Shown here piece after piece: positions 1-11,927 of a stretch of 64,000 nt of DNA. Made by a program: the position numbers and the translations under genes. Where the stretch lies: assembly GCA_000697355.1 (NCBI GenBank), contig JNEN01000819.1:27625-91624 (forward strand), read 5' to 3'. This stretch comes from Syncephalastrum monosporum B8922. Lineage: Eukaryota > Mucoromycota > Mucoromycetes > Mucorales > Syncephalastraceae. Under the pieces are notes generated by a model. That model did no database searches. It saw nothing but the letters and a program-made list of their open reading frames with translations, and was not told the DNA's origin. How positions within the stretch are numbered: the stretch's first letter is position 1; each line of letters begins with the position of its first letter.

Positions 1-1690
1 ATTCAGGTACTTGCCCGCCAGAAGGATCTTGGTTTTAAAAGGAACGAGGAAGCTGGGCACCAGCTTGTCACGCACTGTATACCGCATCTCCCAGTAGGCG
101 TCGTTAAAGTCTTCCTTGAGATTCTCTTTTTTGACATTGTGTTTTTCCAGGACCATGAATTCACTATAGGGATCAATGATTTCGCCACGGTAAATCCACG
201 AATTCAGGATATCAAAGTAAGGCACCGAGGCGCGCGAGAGGAGATAAGCATAGAGCTTTTTGCAATGCGGGTCGCTATGATTTGAATGGGTGCATGACGT
301 TAAGATTCTTTCTCCTTTTCTTTTTCTGATTTCTGTAGTATGTACCCGCTCAAATTGACCAGCCGTTCGGCCAGGATATTGAGGATAGCGCCTCCTTTCT
401 CATGATCAGATATCCGGACTTGTTCGTCGTCATTCGCATGCAAGCCTTCCAGGACGGCTTCAAAGTCCAAGTCGTCGACGGAGTCACGTCGCATACGCAG
501 CTGCCGAATCGCCATGGCGAGGTCATGCACGATTTTCATTTGCTGCAGCGTCTCTTGAGCATAGAACCAGAATTGCTGCAAGGTGAATCCGTTGGCCGTC
601 CGGAACTGGTGCTCCAGTTGAGCCACGAAGGTCTCGTATTCCTAATAAAAACGGTGTACGCGCATTGGCATGCATCCACAAGCACATACGCTATAAGACT
701 TACCTTCATGAGAGAGGATATCGCAGCACAGAGGGCATGATTGATGGAGCCGTATTCGTATCTTGAATATTGCTCCACAAAGGCTTCGACTGACATGTAA
801 TAAGTCGCGAGAGGCAGCAGTTTTTCGACAAGGTGGCGCAAGCTGGGGTCGAGAGATTCATCGATGACATAGCGGACATCGTCCCACGACGGCGCGTGGT
901 CCTCTGTCCGGATACTATCGTCTTCCATAGGGTCGTCGTCGTCTTCGATGCCTTTGGGGTATACAATGTCGATATAGATGGCAGTGGTGCCCTAGACAGA
1001 GGGACGACATGACATGCATGAATGACACAGCATCTATGATATTGATATTTAAATGTATCCATCGCAGGGGCTTACCATGAGGACGTAGAGAAGATCTTCT
1101 ATCATGGCATATTCTTGGATACGTGTAGGGTAGAGACCAACAGGCCCTTTTGTACCGGCATTGGAGGAGCTCGTCTTTTCGGCGTGTGAACTGTGTGTAT
1201 GCTTTCTTTTGCCAAGGCGAGAGCTTACATTGACACTGTGATCCCGCGTGTGTGCCTGCGAGTGAACGCCAAACGACGTTGCATCGTTGGCATTGTCCTG
1301 AACATACGACTGATCAAGGGGTGAATTGGTCAGGTACGAAGACGGGCGATAAGACAGGCTGGAAGACGCGTCGTCGAGTGCTGAAGGATCAGTGTGTTTG
1401 GCAGCCAGCTGCGGGCTGGCTAAGGAGTTATGGCGAATGTTGGCAATCTTTTTGTTCATCTAGACAACAAACGCTGTATAAGCACGTAGCCCATTCATTG
1501 CGTGGTTTACCTTGTTGATCTGTGTTTCTGACAAGAGAATGCTGGCCCTGTTACTGTTTGTGCCGACATTGACGGTTGCTGAGCGTCGTTGTTCCCGTCT
1601 GTCGCCCGCAGTGGAAAGAGGTCGTTGGGATGGAGACGATGGCGGAGGTGTGCGTGCAGAATAACTTCGTGGACGCGACATGGCTGCCAT
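1..1690 (-). CDS. TUBGCP2: Gamma-tubulin complex component 2 (Spc97/GCP2), 3' end missing
   Basis: Spc97/GCP2 pairs with GCP3 to bind gamma-tubulin and nucleate microtubules at the spindle pole body. Five exons fit: 1690-1511, 1459-1076, 991-704, 641-346 and 274-1, giving 474 visible residues. The C-terminal part lies beyond the left edge. The first ~180 residues are a Ser/Pro-rich, low-complexity tail. Conserved GCP blocks follow: DLLYVLMG near residue 185, then RYEYGSINHALCAAI, the GCP2-typical FRTANGFTLQQFWFYAQ, and RASVPYFDILNSWIYRG followed by IDPYSEFMV. The first two are usual in the GRIP1 region. Joining exon 2 to 3 across the intron restores VLMG, and joining 4 to 5 restores LSGDPHCKKLYAYLL, which supports these splice sites. 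The start at 1690 (MAAMSRP) has a second in-frame Met at 1681. I am confident of the family; GCP3 is less likely because of the FTLQQFWFYAQ block. Confidence 0.9.
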
Positions 1691-3012
1691 AGTGTGTGTG
1701 TCTCTCTCGTCTCTCGTCTTTTTAGGTAGTGTTTCCTCGTCCACACGTAAAAGGCAAAAGGAAATAGCACAAAAGCAAGCAGGTCTATATTGAGAATTGG
1801 GGAGCGGAGCTGCACGCACTGCACCGCCTCGCTGGCCACCCAAGTAGATGTCCGGCTGCTCCCTGCGCGTCCAACCCATATGGTCAAGGGAAGACCATCC
1901 ACTACATTGATCAATGGCAAGCGCATCGCACAGGAATAAAGTAGACTGAGCAGTGGGATCTGTTGATGATAATTGCCACAGCACATGGATATAATGGTAA
2001 CCACTGAGCTAAGTGTCATATCATCACGTCATGCGGTGCAATGCACGCTGCTGGACATCATCTATATAAAATATATGATGTGTGGAAACAGTCAGGAGAT
2101 AAGCATTTATTGGCACACGATACTCTTGTTCCCGCATCGCAGATACTGTGAAACGACCAACAGTTTCCAGGATGCTTCCTTGATAGTCTCTTCGATGATT
2201 ACCTTACGGGGCAAAAAGAGCTCATGGGTCCATTCGATAGATACTTTGATTCAGAAGCTGCAGTGACTGGCTGGCAAGTAGCAGTGAAAAGCCCAGGGCG
2301 GGTTGAGATGAGTGCCAGATTGAACGGTATGCAAACGTTCTCTCGTAAAAATACAAAGCACTGGCTAGGCTCAAAGCTTCTAGTCAAAAAGCTCTCAAAC
2401 AGCGGACGGGGCCAGTGCGGTTTGATGTGGGTCGTAGGCTGCTTGAATTCAATTGAAAGCTTCCTATAACATATTTTCAACAATACTCCCTGCAGTGTAT
2501 AAAGAGTATGCTTTGTAGTGCTTGCCACACAGAAATCGCTTATATGGATCGGTATGTACTCGTCGATGCTTAATGATATGGTCTTTCTTGGAAAATCCAT
2601 GAATAGATATGGGCCAGTTTCGAATAGTCAGCATGGAGAACTGTGAAGCATATTGTAACTGTGGCTCCGATACTGTTCAACATGACGAGTTCTTGTAGAT
2701 GGTGAGCTGCGGCACAAAGTTTGCTTCATATACTTTATTTTTATATTATCCTTTGACTGCATGTAAAAGTGTGGATCAAAGTTGTCTTCCACGACATGAT
2801 ACATACTATTGTGACTCTGAAGCAGAGCAATGAACTTATTGACGATGCCTGCACGATGCACGGCAGCAGAAGAGGGAAAAGTGGTGACGCAAAGCAAGAA
2901 CATTCTATGAATACCACGTGGATATGCGGTATGTAAAAGGGGAAGTAAATGGTCTTATAAAGTTATGTCTTGTAGATATGATAGAGAATACAGGAGAATT
3001 TATACACAAAAT
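1691..3012. other. Intergenic, with a coding-like relic
   Basis: Between the GCP2 start and the TBC gene end. I found no complete gene. The plus frame from a TGA near 2148 to a TAA at 2467-2469 is open for about 105 codons and reads like protein. A 133-codon minus-strand frame overlaps it (2199-2600) and another lies at 2628-2903. None matches a family I know, so I treat them as possible relics of a decayed element rather than genes. The stretch just above 1690 presumably carries the GCP2 promoter; no clear TATA box was seen. Confidence 0.5.
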
Positions 3013-5637
3013 TTAAACATAGCCGCGATACAAGCCTTGTCTAGGGTTTAAAGCATCGTCTCGTGCGGCTGTGGAAACGAGATATTGTCGTTTTTCTTCA
3101 CCGGGCGGTATATGATGACCCCCGGTGCTGTTGGTTCGCGCCATGGTCTTGAACCGGTTAGCAGGCGAAATTGAGGTCGAGTTATTGTTCATCATCTGTG
3201 AGAAGCGGTTAAGAAGCGAATTGGAGCGGGTGGGTGTTGTGGCGGTTGTCATGCGTTCGGAGGACACCGATCCACTGCGGCCCAGATGGCTCGCGGCCGC
3301 CGCGTGTGTGTCTCCTTCCATGCTGCTATTGCTGGGCCTCCGCTGCAATCGCGCGGATACCAAGCCATTCACAGCACCCAGTTTTTGTGATAAACTGCGT
3401 GCAACCTCGCCTGTGCTGTTGCGTTTCCATGTCTCCTCACTCGTGCGGATCCCCCGCCGGAAGAGCTCGTCAAGGGATTCCCGCGACTCTTTACGGAATG
3501 AGTCGAAGCTCGCGCGAGCCATGTCGGTGGTGTCGCGCAGCTTTTGCAGTCGACCGGACGCAGTGGAATTCATGGACGAGGTGTCACTCCAATCGCTGGC
3601 AAATAGTCCGCTATTGCGTTGGTCGTTCACTCCCGGGACGACCTGGCCAGCTTCCAGCGCTTGCAGGCGCATGTCCCGGACTGCGTATGCAGTGTTCAGC
3701 ACCACTTGGATATCATCAATGGGATAGTTCTATGTATGCATATGTATGAGCGGACCTTATGCGTCATGTGAGTCTATGACCCTTTTCTTTTTCTTTTTTT
3801 ACCTGGAGCAGTCGCACGTTCTCTGCGAAATCGCCTTTAAGAATCTCCTGGCGCACGCAGCTAAAAATAAATAAAGTGCATGAGTTTCAGGTGCAGGTGC
3901 GTACGAGTGACCAGTGACGCTTACAGTATCATGGCCACTGTGAAATCAAGCAAGAATTCGAAACGCATGTCGCTCGCTTCTGCTTGTGTATCACGGTCAG
4001 CTAAAATAGAGTCCCACAAGCGAATGACATCGGGTAGGTCCCATTCTTGGCAGCAGATGACGGTGATCCAGCGGAAGGCATAGTACTGCTCCTTGATATC
4101 TTTGCGACGCAAATCCCGCCACAATGGCTTATCGATCCAGGACAACCGTCGACTCATGCGGTGCAGAGTCGCATTGATACCACTGCTGGCATCTTGGTCC
4201 AATGATCGGACAAAGTGATCACGCACGTCTGACATGAGGATCGTGAACACAAAAAAGGCATCGGCTTCTGCATATGCCTGATTCTCGGGATGGGGGTCTT
4301 TAGCAAAGACATAGTAAAGCGGGGCAAGTAGCTCGTTCATGCCCTGCACGTAGCCGACACCAGGGTTGAGCTTGGCGTAGATGAACAGGATACGCTCGAC
4401 AGCTTCCCAATGGTAGTCAGGCTCACTGTCGTCATGGGGTGGAGGCGGAGTACCGTCGTGTGTGGCTGCAATGTGGGCTATCCGTCGAAACAGTGTGCGG
4501 CGATTGGGCACAGGCGGACAGAGCGGTTTGCAGTCCCGGATGTCAAGTGCCTTGCGTTTGTTGTTGACGACCGAAGCCAGAGGTGAATTCGACTTGAAGG
4601 CTGACGAGAATTTGCGCACGATGTTGCGCGGAGAAGATGCCATGTCGGCACCGGAGGCGGACGAATGGACTGAGCTGCGCGAGTTGGACCGTGAGCGGCC
4701 ATCGACATTGTTGGCCTTTAATGACTTTTTCGAAGCAGCGGAGGAGGAGCGCGGTCTGCCCATGAAGCCAAAGGAGAACCTCCGTGTGCGCTTTGTGTCG
4801 TCGTCGCCACCCCCTGCTCCTGGTCCTCCTGGTCCTGACGTGCCAAGTGGATCCGTGTCCTGTCTGTTGTGATGGTCGTCATCCTGCTTGGGCGGAGATA
4901 GCGGATTCAAAGGGTTACGGGGCACGTGCATTTGGAAAAATGCAATATCGGGCAACGTCCGCCGGACGTCCTTGTCGATCTGCTCGAGCGTCGTGTTGTC
5001 GTGGAAATACGAAGCCCATTGCGACCCTGGGTTGGCATTCAAAGGCTGGATCTATGCGTCAGTTCGTGGTCCATGATGTACAGATATCCCATGCTTTTCA
5101 TTACATGATCAGTGGCGGGAGGAGCGTCTCCCGGCTCTTCCAGCAAATCCTTGACCCAGTTCTGTGTATAACAATCAAAAACATCAGCGTTATTAACTAG
5201 CGGTCGAGAGTACGGAGAATGGCACAAGGACGGTGACATACATAGTAGCACAGGCGTTGAGACGACAGGACGGAGTCCCACATGCGCTTGTCCGGTGGCA
5301 AATAACCGAGAAGGACTTTCCATGCTGTAGATCGTAATCCCGGGTCATCAGGTATACCTGGAAGATAGCAAGCAAGGATAAGCAAGCGAGCGCTTCAGCT
5401 CGTCGAAATGAAGAGAGGGTCTACCGTGGAATGCAGTGTCGCGGAATTGCTTCATGTCGATGACGGGCTTCCAATCGTGTTCCAAGTCGTCGAACGCATC
5501 CTGCGAACTTAACGTATCTTCAAAGTATTGTACTCTACCGGGTAGCAAGCGAGAGAGAGAGCGAGAGCGGGCTTAGTTGGCGATATGCACCGAGTAACGG
5601 ACCCTGTGATTTACCTCTCTTTGTAGTTCGAGTCCAT
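3013..5637 (-). CDS. TBC-domain Rab GTPase-activating protein, TBC1D13-like
   Basis: Accelerates GTP hydrolysis by a Rab in membrane traffic; human TBC1D13 acts on Rab35. Seven exons: 5637-5615, 5534-5425, 5357-5242, 5161-5105, 5045-3925, 3860-3803 and 3729-3013, encoding 733 residues. The 23-nt first exon (start MDSNYKER) is supported because splicing restores one frame. The TBC domain begins at HGIPDDPGLRSTAWKVLLGY (about residue 44), and TDHPLNANPGSQW is the TBC1D13-type linker. Both catalytic fingers are intact: IDKDVRR supplies the Arg finger (R131) and GYVQG the Gln finger (Q336). A Ser/Pro/Gly-rich basic insert of about 120 residues sits between them, longer than in animal TBC1D13. The ~200-residue C-terminal tail is Ser/Thr/Arg-rich without a recognised domain. 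The next gene on the same strand ends 416 bp upstream of this start. Confidence 0.92.
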
Positions 5638-6053
5638 GAGCAAAGGAGAAAAGTATGAGACGCAGGAAAAAAAAAGCCCGGGCTGGTTAAGTTCAGTCTT
5701 TTTCTTTTGCAGCTTTTCTCCAGAAAAATGAAAAAATCACGCATGCAATGCGGGGGTGGGTGGGTACCTTCCCAAAACTGTACACTTTATCTAAACCCCT
5801 CTTAAGACCCCTCCCCATTCTTTCATCAAATAATGGTAACTTTGTTAAGCTCATTAATATCATTCAAACAATATCGAAAGTTTGTAATGTAGTAAATGCT
5901 AATAGCGCATGTCGGGCTATTTTTGGAAGATCGACCCTCGACAGTATACGTATCATATCTTGGCAGAAAGGATGAAACGCAATCTTTGCATTGGTGTTAC
6001 ATTCGACTCGACGCATATCCCATCGGCCCTCCTTGCGCATTCATTCTGATTAT
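5638..6053. other. Intergenic 5638-6053
   Basis: Separates the TBC gene start from the MFS transporter end, both on minus. It should contain the TBC promoter and the MFS 3' UTR. A purine-rich plus strand around 5660-5690 gives a pyrimidine-rich minus strand close to the TBC start. No gene, repeat or RNA seen. Confidence 0.5.
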
Positions 6054-7792
6054 TCACTCGTCCTCGCCGCCTTTCTTGCTCTTGCGTGCAGGGTTAGGCA
6101 CAAATATCCAGCTTACGAGCATTGCACCAGACATGGCGATACAAAAGGGAAGCATCGCCTGCACACCTTTGGCGCCAATCAGCGCACCGTTGATAAACGG
6201 GAAAAGTGCGCTGCCGCCGCTGCCAAACTAAACAAGTCATTCCATCTCTGCGTCTTCGTCTTTGTCTTCTTTTTCTTTTTCTTTTCCTCTACTTCACTAC
6301 TTACTGCTGAGAGGAATCCCACTGTGGTGGGATACAAACGGGGTGGTACCACCTTGCGCGCCAAAGCGACCGTGGATGGATACAACGGTCCCAGTGCCAC
6401 GCCGATCAGAGCAATGGCTGTGAATCATTTTAGTGAAAGTATTGTAAAACCAATGCGGCCGCGTTGAGTGCATTTACCCATAGCATTGACGCCCACGTAT
6501 GGAACGAACCAAAGCAAGAGAAGCATCCCGGTAATCACCGTTAAATAGCAGTAAATCATACGCTTCTCTCCAAAGCGCAGCGTCAAGTAACCAAGCAACA
6601 CACGCCCCGCGCAAATACCTCCCCAATAGCCAGACATGATGCGCGCCATGCCGACCGCGTCCGTGCTTCGGGCAGTAATCAAGAACGTGTATCCCCAGCT
6701 ACCGAGCGTAACTTCTGTGCCGACGTAAAGCAAGAGGAAGAGCGCACCCATATGTGTGATGCGGCACTTGAGACTTGTTCGCAGCAATTGCCCGTCGTCG
6801 CTCTTGGGTCGACTCTGGCCTTCCTCGGTCGAACCAGAAGGTGCCTCTTCATCGTGCCCCGCGTTGGCTCGTTTCTCCTTCTGTTCTTGTGCTTCTTTCT
6901 CACTGTTGGTGAGCACGTGACGGAGTCCAAACGGTGCGGTGACGGTAGCCACGACGGTGACTGCGCACAGAACCACATAGCTCATCGTCCATCGCTTCTG
7001 CTGTTCCAAAAATGCCGAAGCAATCAAGGGCATAATTAAAGCGCCTAGGCCATACAAGGCTAGGCCCAGTGGATCTTGTAAGACAAGGTCTACAAAGATC
7101 GAAGAAATTAAATAAAAACTTACCGTGCAAAAAGTTGAGGATAACCGTCGAATGTGGCATTTCGCCACATATCACATTCCCTGCTGCTGATAACAAAGCC
7201 ACGCCGTAGCCGATGAACACCATCATGCAGCACATGGCTGGAAAGGGCACAGCAAAAAGCACGACCAGATAGCCTACGATGAGCGAGATGCAGCCGACAA
7301 ACGCCGTCCTTGCTTGAGAAATCTTTTCGATCAGATCCCCATTGGTAAATGCAGCTGGTTGGACAAGCCAGTAGCGCGGGATTTCGTGTGGTTTAGCTTT
7401 TTCTTTGTACACCGCTGACAAATACACACAACTTTACCCAAGAAAAATCCGACCGATGTGAAGATGAAGAGCAAAGAGACCGTATAGTACTCGGATAATT
7501 GGTAATAAGCACGGATACTTGGTAGAAGAATACCGAGAGTGGCATCGTTCATGCCTGTAAGAGCGTAAAAGAGGAAAGCTTGCAGGAGACGAGGTAATAC
7601 GGGACGGATGCGCTGCCAACGGGATAATGGAGCGGCTGTTGGATCTTGAAGCGTCCGACTTGGAGACGAGGTCGATTCCTCCAGCGCCATCGAGCTGTTC
7701 ACCAAAGCATTCGTCCTTGATATTGTAGCAGCGGCAGTCGGCTTTTCGAGACACAAATGGGCATGACTTTGATCTTCTCGCGACCAAGACAT
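6054..7792 (-). CDS. Major facilitator superfamily transporter, Bsc6-like
   Basis: A 489-residue integral membrane transporter; the substrate cannot be read from sequence. Five exons: 7792-7438, 7354-7124, 7074-6478, 6417-6305 and 6227-6054. After a ~50-residue polar N-terminus the first helix carries FYALTGMNDATLGILLPSI, typical of the family of yeast Bsc6 and fungal general-substrate MFS proteins. Helices then alternate up to a central cytoplasmic loop of about 45 residues rich in Glu, Lys and Asp (SEKEAQEQKEKRANAGHDEE), as expected between the two six-helix halves. The second half continues through GYWGGICAGRVLLGYLTLRFG (MFS A-like loop) and ends in a short basic/acidic tail (KSKKGGEDE). 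Splicing exon 1 to 2 gives FFLAAFTNGDLIEKI. The gene diverges from the Na+/H+ exchanger across 1.57 kb. Confidence 0.87.
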
Positions 7793-9364
7793 TGTTTGGC
7801 AGGAAAGGAAAAGGATATTTGGGCTGATTTCAAGCCGGGTTTTTATAAAGCTTACTTTGACACTCCTTTGCCCTCCGCTGTACCATATTCACCTCTGGTA
7901 GATCAATTGTATTGTTTTAGCATGCACCATGCGCTCTATATGAATAGGTGAATAAATCATCATTTACTGTAAATATATCTTTCTCGAGCGTGCGCCATAC
8001 TCGTTCTCAAACTATGACTTTCTTTTGAGGACGAAGTCCAAGCAGTGTCCAGACAGTGCGATCTACACCGTTCCGCGGCTCGGTCTCTTGGATCCGTGTG
8101 TATCACGTATCTCATTTGGTACTTGGTGCTAGTAAATTCTGTTCGGATAATTTGCCGTCCTCTACTAGCGTTATGGGTGGAGGTGATGTAGTAATTATGT
8201 TTAGTGTATATGTAGATGTCCCGGGACAATGGTGAATATGCTCGGCTAGAGTGGAATTCTGGATCTATCCTATATTCATATGTCCCACCCATACTTTTAT
8301 CATTTTATATTATTATTTTAAAATGTCTTTAGGACACGTCGTCGTCAGCAAAAGTAAAAAAAAAACTTTCGCCAAACAAAAAGACGACACGTCCCGATAT
8401 CTCCGCTTAGATTCAGGAAGCTGTTTCGTCATTGGATAGATCGACACTTCAGACATATTCTGGCGTTGCTCTTTAAAGAAAAAATAAAAGCGCCGCTTCC
8501 TGATATTCAAAACCAATACTTACTGTCTATGCAAGTTGTGGTTTTGGATATCGTTGGCTTGCAAGAGTGCCCTAATATTCTTGCTTTGAAAGCTTTAATT
8601 TGATGTAATAGAAGGAAAGCACTTGTCTTGACTCTGATATTTGTTGTCCCATATCGTCGAAATTTTGCTCGAAAGGTATCCCTCAGGACAACTTGTCTTC
8701 TCGTCTATATATATATATATATATGAATGTTGACAGTTCTATAAAGAGACGAGCAAGTATAGCGAACTGAATACTAGTATACAGCAGATGGTCTGAAATG
8801 ACGAACCTAAGATGTTTCGGTGGAAAGCAAAAAGGGTATGAGTAAATGTGAGCAAGACATATCGATGATAAAAGACGGCACTAAAGAGGATATACATAAT
8901 ACGCGCTTCATTATGAGTCCCAAGGTGGCGGATCGTATGTCTGCCAATTAACCAACTACTCACGAAATCAGATTCTAGTAAGACATTTTCAGCATTCTCA
9001 AATACTAACGCCTTTCGGCTGCGAAAACGGTTCCTTTCTACCTCCACATGTCTCCTGTTTAATGTATATACATGTGGTATGAGACTGCCTTGATTGAGGA
9101 AGCTAAGAGAGTGTGTCGCCACACCAAGGAAGAAGGCTACATTCCATATCGAAGCTATTTACAGCGTTAGATATTAGGTGAATAGAAGAGGAGTTCTTAG
9201 ATGCAAAGGGCAGAGCAGTAGTTGGCATTTGTATAACCGATTTGGATCATTAGCAAAAATGCCTGGATTATGGTATTAGAAGAATCAGCTGTTCCCAGGC
9301 AAATAAGAGATATGGACTTGCTTGGCAAGCGGAGTTCGTGAGTTCGTTGTCTTGTCTTCTTGGA
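7793..9364. other. Intergenic 7793-9364, divergent promoter region
   Basis: Lies between the divergently transcribed MFS and Na+/H+ exchanger genes, so it should hold both promoters. It is AT-rich, with a (TA)n run at 8706-8724. A 127-codon minus frame at 8739-9122 shows no domain or convincing codon pattern and is not called. No RNA gene was recognised. Confidence 0.5.
8706..8724. repeat. (TA)n microsatellite
   Basis: About nine uninterrupted TA units in the AT-rich spacer between the MFS and exchanger genes. It is more than 600 bp from either start codon, so a TATA-box role is unlikely. Confidence 0.85.
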
Positions 9365-11571
9365 ATGAGTGACAACAGCACAGCACCCGATGATGATCCT
9401 CTCAAGGATCAGCCTATGGAAGAGGAGATATACATATCCTGGGCACTTCTCATTCTAACCGTTCTGCTCATTGGCGCATTATGGACAAGCTATTTCCTAC
9501 AGCTGCGCAAGATCAGGGCTATCCATGAGACAGTCATTTCAATCATGGCAGGTGGGGGTCACACATCTCAATAAAGGTTTATCAGCTAGCTAACGGCAGA
9601 GCAGGGATGATTGTGGGTCTTATAATCAAACTGTCTCCGGGGACTATTATCCAGCGCATGGTCCAATTTAACCAGGGCTACTTCTTTAACCTCCTTCTTC
9701 CGCCGATCATTCTCAACTCTGGTTATGAGCTCAAACGGGTAATAACGCCATCAAAAGAAAAATGTCCCGCATCTCACTATCAGCTCTAGCACAACTTCTT
9801 TCTCAATTTTGGCACCATCTTGACTTTTGCACTCGTCGGCACCTTCATTGCCGCTGTCGTCACTGGGTAAATCACGCGCTGGATATTGATTTCCTGTCCT
9901 AATCCCCCACATTCCCTATAGCGTCCTGACATACGTGTATGCCTTTTTTCACCCAGAAGGCATAAGCATCAGCTTCATCGACAGCATGATTTTCGGCTCC
10001 ATCCTGTCCGCCACCGATCCTGTCACCATTCTTGCCATTTTCTCGCAGCTCCACGTCGACCCCCAGCTCTTTTCCATCATCTCCGGCGAGTCTCTCATGA
10101 ATGACGCCGTCGCTATCGTGCTATCCGAGTAAGCCATGATAGAAAAGGGAAAGAAAGGGGCTGCATTATTGATTCGTCCTACTATTGCATAACAGGACGC
10201 TGCATAAATTTCGTGGGCAGGAGCTTCACGTGGCCAACATTTTCAAGGGCGTCGGCGTCTTTTTGGGTGTCTTTACTGCGTCTACTTTAATTGGCGTCTT
10301 GTTTGGCATCCTTGTGGCGCTCATGCTCAAATACTCGGAGCTCTTCCGTTACCCTAGCATCGAGACATGTCTGGTCGCGTTGATGGCCTACAGCAGTTAT
10401 CTATTCTCGAACGCAGCTCAAATGTCCGGTATCGTGACCCTCCTCTTTTCGGGCATCACCCTTAAACACTACGCCTACGACAACATGTCCCTGCGTTCCA
10501 AACGCGCTACCAAATATGTTTTTCAAGTTCTCTCGCAGCTATCTGAAAACTTTATTTTCATCTACTTGGGCGTTAATCTGTTTACACAAACGGAGCTCGA
10601 CTACAAGCCGCTGTTCATTTTGGCAACCACAGTGAGTTTCCGATGCAAAACAAGCTTTTTTTCTGTACTAAGTGAATGGATAGCTCATTATTTGCGTCGC
10701 TCGTTACATCTCTGTTGCACCTCTCTCTATGCTCATCAATGCGGTGTGCAGGGCGCTAGGAAAATCAGAGGAGCTCCTACCACGATCGCACCAGCTGATG
10801 CTCTTTTGGGCCGGTCTCCGTGGCGCGGTCGCATTTGCACTCTCGTCAGCCCTCGTAGGTGACAGTGCTCCAGCAATGCGGACCACCATCTTGGCTGTTG
10901 TTACCCTGACAGTGCTCATATTTGGTGGTACGACGAATCGGATGCTGCAACTCCTAGACATCAGGACAGGTGTTGTGGAACCAGATGATTCAGGAAGTGA
11001 AGACGAGGAAAGAGATCTAGACCCTGTGGGGTACCGCAGATTACGACGCAGACCAGCCAGCATGTACTCAGACATGAGCGACGACGACGACGACGAGGAG
11101 GAACATGCACGGCCTCTGCCCCCGAATCGAGGCAACAGTACCATGGAAATGTCCATTGGTGGTTTGCTCTCAGGTCCGCTTGGAGACCCGATACCCGAGT
11201 CCGAGCAGCCCCACTGGTTCATGTCATTTGATAACAAGTATCTTAAGCCTTTATTTACAAAACGACATATACAAGCTCGAAACCAGACATTGGCCGAGTA
11301 TTGGAAAGAAAAGAGGCGCAAGATGGATCGTGCCAATCGCAGCATGCTGGCTGGTATCCGGCACATGAGCTTTGGCCAAACTGCTTTACCTCGCGACGAT
11401 CGAGACGGCGAAGATGCAGACGCCTTGACGCTCAAATCGGTCGACATGGATCGACAGCAAGCGTCGACCTCGTCAGCTTCGCCTCAAAAGAAAAAACTCG
11501 TGATCGGCTCTGGACGCGTATTCGGTCGATCGCCCTCAGCCAGTCCACCTTCAGATGAACAACCGCAATAA
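9365..11571 (+). CDS. NHX1: Endosomal/vacuolar Na+(K+)/H+ exchanger (CPA1, Nhx1 type)
   Basis: Exchanges luminal H+ for cytosolic Na+ or K+ to set pH in late endosomes and vacuoles. Six exons: 9365-9551, 9605-9738, 9790-9866, 9922-10128, 10196-10631 and 10684-11571, for 642 residues. Start ATG 9365 ([10 protein letters not shown]) is preferred; the frame is open upstream only through non-ATG codons. Hallmarks in order: [19 protein letters not shown]; the inhibitor-site motif [27 protein letters not shown]; the ion-binding Asn-Asp in [15 protein letters not shown]; then [11 protein letters not shown] after the last intron. About 10-12 membrane segments precede a cytosolic tail of ~190 residues carrying an Asp/Glu cluster ([10 protein letters not shown]). 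The ND pair predicts electroneutral exchange. A histidine kinase gene follows 356 bp downstream on the same strand. Confidence 0.93.
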
Positions 11572-11927
11572 CATAAAAGGATACCCCATTACCGATACAG
11601 AAACCGATAGAAGGAAAACCAAAATAAAGCCAAAGGTGGAAGAAGTCCGTTTTGGGAGAGGGAATGAAAAAAAAAAAAAAAAGAAGGGAATGACAGGGTG
11701 GGACCAATTACCAACAGCGAAAGTCTTTATGGGCCAGGTGGCGATTTCCTGATTTAGGACCCCTACGAAGTCCAGATACTTCTTTCAAACGGTTGCGTGT
11801 GCTATTCTCAGTCCCCCCAAAACTTTCTTTCTTTCCCGCTTTTCACTTCCTCCTTTCTCGCTCAATTGCTGGGCGGATTCTGCTAGCGATCTCCCCTCGT
11901 AGCATACCCACCATCCAAATCAATTAC
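11572..11927 (+). promoter_or_regulatory. Histidine kinase promoter / exchanger 3' region with A16 tract
   Basis: A 16-A run at 11667-11682 is followed by a pyrimidine-rich stretch around 11820-11870 just before the kinase ATG at 11928. Pyrimidine-rich leaders of this kind precede several start codons in this window. An open frame runs back from the ATG to 11793 without an ATG, so I do not extend the protein. The exchanger's 3' UTR must lie in the first part. Confidence 0.4.

Noticed and set aside
8739..9122. 127-codon minus frame in the MFS/exchanger spacer
   Set aside because: No domain, poor codon pattern, no flanking splice signals.
11793..11927. N-terminal extension of the histidine kinase
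   Set aside because: The frame is open but contains no ATG before 11928.
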